From DALYLB01 sp046154695 (lineage in GTDB: Bacteria > Acidobacteriota > Blastocatellia > RBC074), in assembly GCA_046154695.1 (NCBI GenBank), contig JBJXFI010000289.1, forward strand, positions 1 to 40,294: 40,294 nucleotides of DNA, read 5' to 3'. The notes beneath the pieces were generated by a model. The model was not told the DNA's origin. It ran no database searches and saw only the letters and a list, made by a program, of their open reading frames with translations. Both the position numbers and the translations under genes were made by a program. Every line of letters begins with the position of its first letter. Positions within the stretch are counted from its first letter, which is position 1. This document shows positions 32,892-40,294 of this stretch, piece after piece.

Positions 32892-33887
32892 TCAGCGGCA
32901 GGCGGGGATCACGTCGCGTCCGTAGATATCGACCGTCTGCTCCTCCTCGCCGCTCATCAGATAAATGTTGAATTGCGTAACCCCGGCATCGCGCAGCTCA
33001 TTCAGCCTGCGCACCTGCTCGTGGATCGGTCCGACGATGCAAAACCGGTCCACGATGTCGTCCGTGACGAATTCGGCGTTGCTGCTGCCGACTTCGGCGT
33101 GATGCAGGTAATCATACCCCTGCCGGTCGCGAATGAACCCGGTCAATTCCGCGGGCAGCTCCTCCGGTTTGTAGCGTGAGACGAGATCGACGACATGGTT
33201 GGAGACCAGGGCGGGGAACCAGCGAACGCAATCGCGCGCCGTCGCCAGATCATCGGAGACCCAGACGGGCGCGGCCGACATGACCGCGATCTTCGTGAAA
33301 TCGCGGCCCGCCTCCTCGGCGCCCTCGCGGACGAAATTCAGGCACCATTTGATCAGATGCGGGTCCGCGAACTGCAGGATGACGCCATCGCCGATGCGTC
33401 CGGCGCAGCGCAGGGCCATCGGCCCGTAGCCGGCCACCCAGACCGGCGGGACGCCCGCGTTCGCCCACGTCATCCGGATCGGCTGGCCCTCATACTCCGT
33501 CTCCCTGCCGGCGCACAGGTCGCGTATGGTCCTGACGGACTCTTCCAGATTCGCCAGCGTCGTGGGTCTCTTTCCCATCACACGGCGCGAGCTGTCCCCT
33601 CTTCCGATGCCCATCTCCATCCGCCCCGCCGAGATATGATTCAACGTCGCCAGCAGGCTCGCCGTCACCGTCGGGTCGCGCACCACCGGATTGGTCACAC
33701 AGGTCCCCAGCCGCATCGATTTTGTGTTCGCAGCCATTAACGTCATCAGCGGATAGGGGTCCTGCCAGAGCACGTGCGAATCGAAGATCCACCCGTGGGT
33801 GAACCCGTTCTTTTCCGCCCGCTTCGTCAGGGCGACGATGCGCTCCGGCGTCATATCCGGTTTGAAGGTGATGGCAAAATCCAGCAT
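32892..33887 (-). CDS. LLM-class flavin/F420-dependent oxidoreductase
   Basis: 331-aa TIM-barrel protein of the luciferase-like monooxygenase superfamily. Landmarks: FDSHVLWQDPYPLMTLMAA, MRLGTCVTNPVVRDPTVTASLLATL, SAGRMEMGIGRGDSSRR and PPVWVAGYGPMALRCAGRIGDG. It is close to the CPS_4043-type subfamily, annotated as F420-dependent, that tends to accompany dihydropyrimidinase genes. Whether it uses FMNH2 or F420 and on which substrate is unknown. It is the last gene of the minus-strand pyrimidine operon, 54 bases after beta-ureidopropionase, with GGGGAGAT upstream of ATG 33887. A dihydropyrimidine-forming or ring-nitrogen step is a guess. Confidence 0.88.
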   Translation of the reverse strand: MLDFAITFKPDMTPERIVALTKRAEKNGFTHGWIFDSHVLWQDPYPLMTLMAANTKSMRLGTCVTNPVVRDPTVTASLLATLNHISAGRMEMGIGRGDSSRRVMGKRPTTLANLEESVRTIRDLCAGRETEYEGQPIRMTWANAGVPPVWVAGYGPMALRCAGRIGDGVILQFADPHLIKWCLNFVREGAEEAGRDFTKIAVMSAAPVWVSDDLATARDCVRWFPALVSNHVVDLVSRYKPEELPAELTGFIRDRQGYDYLHHAEVGSSNAEFVTDDIVDRFCIVGPIHEQVRRLNELRDAGVTQFNIYLMSGEEEQTVDIYGRDVIPACR

Positions 33888-33941
33888 AAAACGCTATCTC
33901 CCCATTTTGGAATCGAGAAAAAATGAATGCGCCGCCGCCCG

Positions 33942-34811
33942 TTATTCCTTCACCAGATCTCCATAAGTCTCGGGCCGGCGGTCGCGGTAGAACTGCCATG
34001 TATTGCGGACCTCGCGTATGAGATCGAGATCGAGGTCGGCGACGACGGCGGCGTCCTGGTCGCGCGGGGCCTCGGCGAGGATCTTTCCGCGCGGGTCACA
34101 GAAATAGCTTTGCCCGTAGAACTCGCCGATCTTCCATGGCTCCTCGATGCCGACGCGGTTGATCGCGCCGACGAAATATCCATTGGCCGCCGCGTGCGCC
34201 GGTTGTTCGAGTCTCCAAAGATACTCGGATAATCCCGCCACGGTGGCCGATGGATTGAAGACGATCTCGGCTCCGTTGAGACCGAGGGCGCGCGCGCCCT
34301 CCGGGAAGTGGCGGTCATAGCATATGTATACGCCCACGCGCGCGAAGGCCGTGTCGAAGACGGGATAGCCGAGATTGCCGGGCCGGAAATAGAACTTCTC
34401 CCAGAATCCCGGCGCGACATGCGGGATGTGATTCTTCCGATATTTGCCGAGATACCTGCCGTCCGCGTCGATCACGGCCGCGGTGTTGTAATAGACGCCG
34501 GTGATCTCCTCTTCGTAAATCGGAACAATCAGCACAATGCCATGCGTTTGCGCGACCTCCTGCATCAGCTTCACCGTCGGTCCGTCGGGAACCTTCTCCA
34601 CCGCCTCATACCACCGCACCTGCTGCTCCGCGCAGAAATAGGGCGTCGTGAAGATTTCCTGCAGGCAGACGATCTTTGCCCCCTGCCGCGAGGCGAACTC
34701 AATCAGGCTGAGATGCCTCTCGATATTGATCCGCTTGATCTCCTCGATCGGCAGATCGCTCGGCGCCGCATTCTTCGCTTGAATGAGGCCGCATTTGATG
34801 ATTCCTGGCAT
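33942..34811 (-). CDS. Beta-ureidopropionase-type amidohydrolase (nitrilase family)
   Basis: 289 aa of the nitrilase superfamily with the Glu-Lys-Cys triad: E52 in CLQEIFTTPYFC, K126 in GKYRKNHIPH, C164 in VYICYDRHFPEG. The RKNHIPH and ICYDRHFPEGAR segments are typical of beta-ureidopropionases and N-carbamoyl amidases, which hydrolyse N-carbamoyl-beta-alanine to beta-alanine, ammonia and CO2, the last step of reductive pyrimidine breakdown. ATG 34811 is chosen because GAGGAG stands six bases upstream and the conserved sequence begins there; the frame is open farther upstream. That Shine-Dalgarno sequence is the edge of dispersed-repeat copy 2. Confidence 0.92.
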   Translation of the reverse strand: MPGIIKCGLIQAKNAAPSDLPIEEIKRINIERHLSLIEFASRQGAKIVCLQEIFTTPYFCAEQQVRWYEAVEKVPDGPTVKLMQEVAQTHGIVLIVPIYEEEITGVYYNTAAVIDADGRYLGKYRKNHIPHVAPGFWEKFYFRPGNLGYPVFDTAFARVGVYICYDRHFPEGARALGLNGAEIVFNPSATVAGLSEYLWRLEQPAHAAANGYFVGAINRVGIEEPWKIGEFYGQSYFCDPRGKILAEAPRDQDAAVVADLDLDLIREVRNTWQFYRDRRPETYGDLVKE

Positions 34812-34816
34812 AACGA

Positions 34817-34997
34817 CTCCTCGGAAAAAGTGGCACAAGCTGTCCGGCTTGTGCCGCACCCCACAGATGCTCGTAGAAAAAGACCGGGCCTCGAATGAGA
34901 CCACTTCCGGCTCGCGGGCTCCTCACTCTTCACGCGCACCCTCACACTCGGCACAAGCTGGACTGCTTGTGCCACCCTGCTTTTCATTGTTTCTGGG
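34817..34997 (-). repeat. Dispersed palindromic element, copy 2
   Basis: Matches 17295-17476 across its whole length in the opposite orientation. Palindromes: GGCACAAGC-TGTCCG-GCTTGTGCC near the left end and a GGCACAAGCtggactGCTTGTGCC-type palindrome near the right; shared flanks are TTTTCC-GAGGA on one side and AACAATGAAAAGC on the other. It lies between the permease stop and the beta-ureidopropionase start, and its left edge supplies that gene's GAGGAG ribosome site. Confidence 0.88.
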
Positions 34998-35084
34998 CGT
35001 CGCCAAGCGACATGAACGACTCCTTGGAGAAATGATAACCGGAAAACGAATGTGGAAAAAAGGGACGCATCATCGATTCATGCG
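34998..35084. other. Gap downstream of permease gene
   Basis: Nothing coding. It contains an imperfect ATGCGTC/GATGAATC-like inverted pattern near 35067-35096 next to the permease stop. No clear terminator. Confidence 0.3.
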
Positions 35085-36614
35085 TCATCGCTCCTCATTC
35101 ATGACCTTCTTCATCAGGAGATAATAGAGCAAAAAACCGAGCAGGAAGGTGACGAACCAGGAATAGGTATACAGCTTGTCGAGAAAGCCCGGCAGGGCGA
35201 CCTGTCCGCCCGGAGTCGAGGCGGCGCGCAGAAATCCGGGGATGACCGGCGCGATGGCGAGAATCAAAGCGATGATCGCCCGCCAGTTGAAGCCGTTGGA
35301 ATAGGAGTACCGCCCGCGGGTGTCGAAGAGCGCGGGAAGGTCGAGCCGCTGTCGCCGCAGCACCCAGTAATCACAGATCAGAATGCCGGCGATGGCTCCC
35401 ATCAGCCCCGAGTATCCAATGAGCCATGTGAAAATGTAGTCCCCCATCGACGAGAGCAATTTCCAGGGCATCATCAGGATCCCGAGGACCGCCGTGATCA
35501 GTCCGCCGCCGACATACGAGATGAGCTTCGGATTCAGATTGGAGAAATCGTTCGAGGGAGAGACGACATTGGCCGCCATGTTGGTTGAAATCTGCGCGGC
35601 GAAGATGACCGCGGTCGCGCACAGGATGACGGCCAGACTGTCGAACCGCTTCATCAATTCCACCGGATCGGGAATGGCGACGCCGTACAAGAGCAGGGTG
35701 GCGCTCGTCACCGCGACCCCGATGAAGGCAAAGGCGGTCATCGTCAGCGGCAGGCCCAGCGCCTGACCGATAATCTGCGACCGCTGTGAACGGGCGTACC
35801 GGGTGAAGTCCGGAATATTCAGGCTGAGCGTCGCCCAATATCCCACGGATGCCGTGAGCGCTCCCGGAAAGATCGTCCAGAAATTGTTCTGCTGCTTTTG
35901 CAGCGCGCTCGATTCGGCCAGGATCCGACCCAGTCCGCCCGCCCGCGACGACGCCCATGCGAGCAGCGCCCCGCCGCCGATCAGCAGCAAGGGAGCCGAC
36001 CACGATTCGAGGAACCGTATGCCTTCGATCCCTTTCAAAATGATGAAGACCTGGATCGCCCAGAACAGGGAGCAGGCGATCCAGGTATGAACCGGGACGC
36101 CGATGATCGATGCTCCGCCGAGGATATTCCCCCACCAGCTCCAGACTCTCCCCACCAGCGCGTCGATCGCCGCGCCGCCGATCCACGTCTGAATTCCGAA
36201 CCAGCCGCACGCGACGATCGCGCGCAGAATGGCCGGCACATTCGCGCCGCGTGTGCCGAAGGCGGCGCGGCACAGGACGGGAAAGGAGACCCCGTATTTC
36301 GTTCCCGCATGCGCGTTGAGAATCATCGGAACGAGGACGACCGTGTTGCCGAGAAGAATCGTCATCATCGCCTGCCGCCAGTTCATTCCGGCCTCGATGA
36401 ATCCGCCCGCCAGCGTGTAGGTCGTGATCACCACGCTCATTCCGATCCAGAGCGCCGCGATGTTCCAGGTCGACCATGTGCGCTCGCGAATGCTGGTCGG
36501 CGCGAGATCCCGGTTCCAGAGCGGACTGGCGGTGACATCCGCGTTCAGCTCGATGAAATCCCGCGTGGTTGCGGTGCGTCCGTCGCTGCGTGTCGAGGTG
36601 GATTCCCTGGCCAT
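35085..36614 (-). CDS. NCS1 family nucleobase:cation symporter
   Basis: 509 aa, twelve hydrophobic helices, from ATG 36614 with AGGA a few bases upstream; the frame continues to 36635 without conserved content. NCS1 transporters import uracil, allantoin, cytosine or hydantoins with Na+ or H+. Landmarks: NADVTASPLWNRDLAPTSIRERTWSTWNIAALWIGMSV (the signature N-terminal motif and helix 1), GWFGIQTWIGGAAI in helix 3, the SLNIPDFTRYARSQRSQIIGQALGLP loop, and ANVVSPSNDFSNLNPKLISY. Operon position between dihydropyrimidinase and beta-ureidopropionase supports uracil, hydantoin or dihydropyrimidine as substrate. The gap upstream contains an inverted repeat. Confidence 0.94.
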   Translation of the reverse strand: MARESTSTRSDGRTATTRDFIELNADVTASPLWNRDLAPTSIRERTWSTWNIAALWIGMSVVITTYTLAGGFIEAGMNWRQAMMTILLGNTVVLVPMILNAHAGTKYGVSFPVLCRAAFGTRGANVPAILRAIVACGWFGIQTWIGGAAIDALVGRVWSWWGNILGGASIIGVPVHTWIACSLFWAIQVFIILKGIEGIRFLESWSAPLLLIGGGALLAWASSRAGGLGRILAESSALQKQQNNFWTIFPGALTASVGYWATLSLNIPDFTRYARSQRSQIIGQALGLPLTMTAFAFIGVAVTSATLLLYGVAIPDPVELMKRFDSLAVILCATAVIFAAQISTNMAANVVSPSNDFSNLNPKLISYVGGGLITAVLGILMMPWKLLSSMGDYIFTWLIGYSGLMGAIAGILICDYWVLRRQRLDLPALFDTRGRYSYSNGFNWRAIIALILAIAPVIPGFLRAASTPGGQVALPGFLDKLYTYSWFVTFLLGFLLYYLLMKKVMNEER

Positions 36615-36685
36615 TGTCCTCTCTTTGCGAAACACACGAAAAATCGAGGGAGTCGTTCATGTCTCGGCGGCGCCCTGAAACAATG

Positions 36686-36770
36686 AAAATTTCATCCACG
36701 AAGTTACACGAAGTTACACGAAGGGTTGCCTTCCATTCGCGTTTCCTCGTGTAACTTCGCGGATGATTTT
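36686..36770. repeat. ACACGAAG inverted-repeat element
   Basis: Left arm 36686-36714 and right arm 36743-36770 are near-perfect inverse copies built on CATCCACGAAGTTACACGAAG; the left arm also contains a tandem duplication of AAGTTACACG. It fills most of the space between dihydropyrimidinase and permease genes. A related single arm occurs at 40251-40279, so this is a repeat family. Confidence 0.85.
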
Positions 36771-36779
36771 CTGGGGAAA

Positions 36780-38165
<1,386 letters not shown>

Positions 38166-38181
38166 AACCAATCTCCTGTTG

Positions 38182-38203
38182 CGGCGGAAACCGGGTTCCG
38201 CCG
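38182..38203. other. 8-bp GC hairpin upstream of dihydropyrimidinase
   Basis: CGGCGGAA (38182-38189) pairs with TTCCGCCG (38196-38203) around ACCGGG. It is in the 99-bp gap between the lectin-like gene stop and the dihydropyrimidinase start. No T tract; may be part of the leader. Confidence 0.45.
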
Positions 38204-38264
38204 GCCCGATGGGGCTTTTCCGCGCGCGGTATCAATCGAGGACGCCGGCGCATTCACCGGTTCA

Positions 38265-40226
38265 TCACATGGTCTTCCTGAAATAAATCTGCCGGTCATC
38301 GACGCCCTTGGCGAAGAGGAAGACCTTGTCGCCGATGGCGGAGGGGGCGAGGGCGACGTCGGTCGCCCCGGGATTGGGGAGAAGGTTCCATCCGCTCCAG
38401 ACACCCGTCTCGCTGGCGACGTTGACATAGGGTTTTCGGTCGAGCCCCTTGATGAAAAGGAAGAGCCGGCCCTCGGTGGCGGCGGCGCTGATGGGCGCAT
38501 CGGTGCGGGCGGCGCCGGGAATTTCGGCCCAGGGGCCCCAGTCGCCGTCGGGCGTGCGGGGCTTGACCAGCACGCGCCGCGAGTTCAATCCCTTGATGAA
38601 CACGTAAAGCTCATCCTGAAACGAAACGACGGTCGGCGTGACATCGGTGCGGCCGCCGTCGGGAATGGCATACCATCCGGTCCAGTATCGCCCCCCGGGC
38701 GCCAGTTCGTTGAGATGCACATTGCTGCCGCGGTCGGTGGCGCAAAGAATCAGGCGTCCGTTGACCATGCCGCATGCGACGGCTGTGCTGGTTTGAAGAT
38801 TGATCGATCCCGTGGGGACGATCTCCCAGGGCTGAACGGTGTTCTCGCTTTCATCCGGCTGAAAGAATTTGTGGCTGACCTGGCCGTTGACCTGGACGGC
38901 GAAGGCATACATCCGTCGATTGTGCATGGCGCAGGCGATGGCGTGCGCCGTCAGCGGGCTTCCCGGGGCGCGCCGCCATCCGGTCCATCCGCGCTGCTCC
39001 TCTCCCGGCGGAACCGTCCCCGGCCCCACCGAGGGCCCCTGAATCGCGAAATCGTTGAGAAAGACCTCTCGCGTGCTTTGATTCTTGCTGAAGAGCAGGA
39101 TGTCGCCCGCGGCATCGGTCGCCGCGGCGGGGGCGCGATCGGTCGTCAGCCCTCCGGGAACCAGATCCCAGTCGGTCCAGTTTGTCAGCCGCGGCGTCCT
39201 GACGGCGAAACATCCCGATTCGAGCTCCGTCCCCTGCTCCGAAAATCCGGACGTGGACCACCGTCCCGGGACATTCCCGACGCGCTGCTGCGTGTACCGG
39301 TTGTTGACCCCGTCCCAGGCCACCTCCCATAGCTCGCCCGTGATCTCGTTAACGACGACCATCCGTCCCAGCCGATTGAGAAACTGGCTGGAGCTGACCG
39401 ACAGGAGCCGGTTCTCCCGCTCCCGCTCGAAAGAGAGCTGGGCCTGATAGTAGGTGCCCGACTGGGCGGGCACGAAGGCGATGCTCTCGGCCGCGTAGCC
39501 GATGTTGGCCAGCAGGCTCTGTTCGTTGTTCGGGCTGATGGCATAGATCTCGCCGCCGTGCGAGTCCTCGTCTCCGTAGCCCTCCACGCCGACGATGATC
39601 TGCCTCGCGAAAGGCCCGAAGGTCGACGGCGCGACGGCAAGCCCCTCTGTTCGCAGCGTCAGATCGGAGAGCAGATCGAAGCTTCCATCGGCGTTGACCA
39701 GAAAGATCTTTCCGTTCGATTCGAGCACGATCAGGCGGCCGCCGAACAGGCCCTCGGTGTCGAAACACAAGCCGCCCCAGAGCGAGGCCCCGGTCGTGAA
39801 GTGGACCCAGATGTCATTGATGACCGCTCCCGCGCGGGAGAGGCGCGAGACCTGCGCCTCGGGACCGCGGCCGACGAAGATCTCCCCCGGCGTGAAGCCG
39901 GCCGCCACCGGCGGGCCTTCCTCGGGCACGATGGCGATCTTCGATTCGACGGCGCGAAACATCCCATAGGCCGAAGCGAATCGTGTCCGCGTCCCGTCCG
40001 CCCTCACCGCCGCAAGGATCTGCGAGCGGCTGCCCAGGTCCGTATCGCGGGGCGAAAGCGAAACCAGCAGCCGGTCCAGCCCCGGATGATATGCGACGCC
40101 CTTCGGGTTGACCGGCTGCCCCGGCCCCACCGACTGATCGAAATCTCCACGAAAATTGACGGTCTCGATAAACCGATAGGGAAAGGGAGACGGCTCGAGC
40201 GTGACGGCGATGGGCGTGGTCGGCAT
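38265..40226 (-). CDS. Propeller protein with C-terminal PLL-lectin-like repeats
   Basis: 653 aa from ATG 40226; a longer frame to 40274 is encoded by the repeat family and is unlikely. Residues about 1-330 look like an NHL/SMP-30-type propeller (GVAYHPGLDRLLVSLSP, GGEIYAISPNNEQSLLANIG). From about 345 to the end there are tandem blades of the PLL/PHL fucose-lectin type: WTDWDLVPGGLTTDRAPAAA, WTGWRRAPGSPLTAHAIACA, WTGWYAIPDGGRTDVTPTVV, WGPWAEIPGAARTDAPISAA, WSGWNLLPNPGATDVALAPS. Such blades bind sugars in Photorhabdus-type lectins. No signal peptide is visible, so export would need another route. Expression unit: separate from or upstream of the pyrimidine operon, 99 bases apart. Confidence 0.8.
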   Translation of the reverse strand: MPTTPIAVTLEPSPFPYRFIETVNFRGDFDQSVGPGQPVNPKGVAYHPGLDRLLVSLSPRDTDLGSRSQILAAVRADGTRTRFASAYGMFRAVESKIAIVPEEGPPVAAGFTPGEIFVGRGPEAQVSRLSRAGAVINDIWVHFTTGASLWGGLCFDTEGLFGGRLIVLESNGKIFLVNADGSFDLLSDLTLRTEGLAVAPSTFGPFARQIIVGVEGYGDEDSHGGEIYAISPNNEQSLLANIGYAAESIAFVPAQSGTYYQAQLSFERERENRLLSVSSSQFLNRLGRMVVVNEITGELWEVAWDGVNNRYTQQRVGNVPGRWSTSGFSEQGTELESGCFAVRTPRLTNWTDWDLVPGGLTTDRAPAAATDAAGDILLFSKNQSTREVFLNDFAIQGPSVGPGTVPPGEEQRGWTGWRRAPGSPLTAHAIACAMHNRRMYAFAVQVNGQVSHKFFQPDESENTVQPWEIVPTGSINLQTSTAVACGMVNGRLILCATDRGSNVHLNELAPGGRYWTGWYAIPDGGRTDVTPTVVSFQDELYVFIKGLNSRRVLVKPRTPDGDWGPWAEIPGAARTDAPISAAATEGRLFLFIKGLDRKPYVNVASETGVWSGWNLLPNPGATDVALAPSAIGDKVFLFAKGVDDRQIYFRKTM

Positions 40227-40250
40227 GCGGGACTCTCTTTCGGAAATCGT

Positions 40251-40279
40251 CCACGAAGTCACACGAAGAAACACGAAGG
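40251..40279. repeat. ACACGAAG repeat, single arm
   Basis: Three CACGAAG cores spaced 10-11 bases apart, starting CCACGAAGTC, related to the arms at 36686-36770. It is in the 5' flank of the lectin-like gene. Confidence 0.75.
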
Positions 40280-40294
40280 GGGGCTCTCTTTTCG

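Noticed and set aside
38182..38203. Terminator of the lectin-like gene
   Set aside because: The hairpin has no T tract on the minus strand.

Overview
The window is 40.3 kb of high-GC bacterial chromosome, densely coded, with no phage, transposase, CRISPR array, rRNA or tRNA that I can support. Gene content (B12-dependent class II ribonucleotide reductase, large secreted NHL/TIG/beta-helix proteins, PD40 propellers, a GH35-like enzyme, a PIG-L deacetylase fused to a large C-terminal region, a PqqD/HPr-kinase-like pair) fits an environmental Acidobacteriota-like organism. That placement is inference from gene families only. Position 1 starts in a run of ten C, which may be a contig edge.

Layout. 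(A) 0.3-5.2 kb, plus strand: a tight run in which a Fic-fold protein lacking its catalytic residues, a small HExxH protein and a PLP-dependent decarboxylase overlap stop-to-start, followed by two small membrane proteins (one of only 49 aa) and a sodium:solute symporter. (B) 5.2-15.5 kb, plus strand: PIG-L deacetylase, RecQ helicase, ureidoglycolate lyase (AllA family), a short lipoprotein, an orphan AtpZ-like protein and a 1265-aa secreted GH35-like protein. (C) 15.5-17.3 kb, minus strand: htpX and a DUF2227 membrane protein. Their leader has its own promoter, a recognisable yybP-ykoY (manganese) riboswitch and an overlapping intrinsic terminator. (D) 17.5-19.9 kb, minus strand: class II ribonucleotide reductase. 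(E) 20.2-23.5 kb: an AT-richer patch, a TMEM14-type membrane protein, a divergent Fe/Mn superoxide dismutase preceded by a perfect 28-bp hairpin, and a convergent HtrA protease. (F) 23.5-32 kb: a 1.2-kb gap, then a 1532-aa surface protein, a PD40 propeller, and a PqqD-domain protein with a peptide-like tail next to an HPr-kinase-like gene, which is a possible small RiPP-type locus. (G) 32.0-32.9 kb: a HigBA-type toxin-antitoxin pair with a promoter that predicts a leaderless message. (H) 32.9-38.2 kb, minus strand: a reductive pyrimidine (hydantoin) catabolism operon of dihydropyrimidinase, NCS1 permease, beta-ureidopropionase and an LLM oxidoreductase. (I) 38.3-40.2 kb, minus strand: a 653-aa propeller protein with PLL-lectin-like repeats.

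Non-coding structure is rich. A palindrome-bounded element of about 180 bp occurs twice in opposite orientation (17.3 and 34.8 kb). An ACACGAAG-type repeat occurs at 36.7 and 40.25 kb. Several genes have triplicated 9-, 12- or 15-bp units running into or close to their start codons. The best candidates for something new are the manganese riboswitch controlling htpX-DUF2227 and the RRE-tail fusion with its kinase partner.
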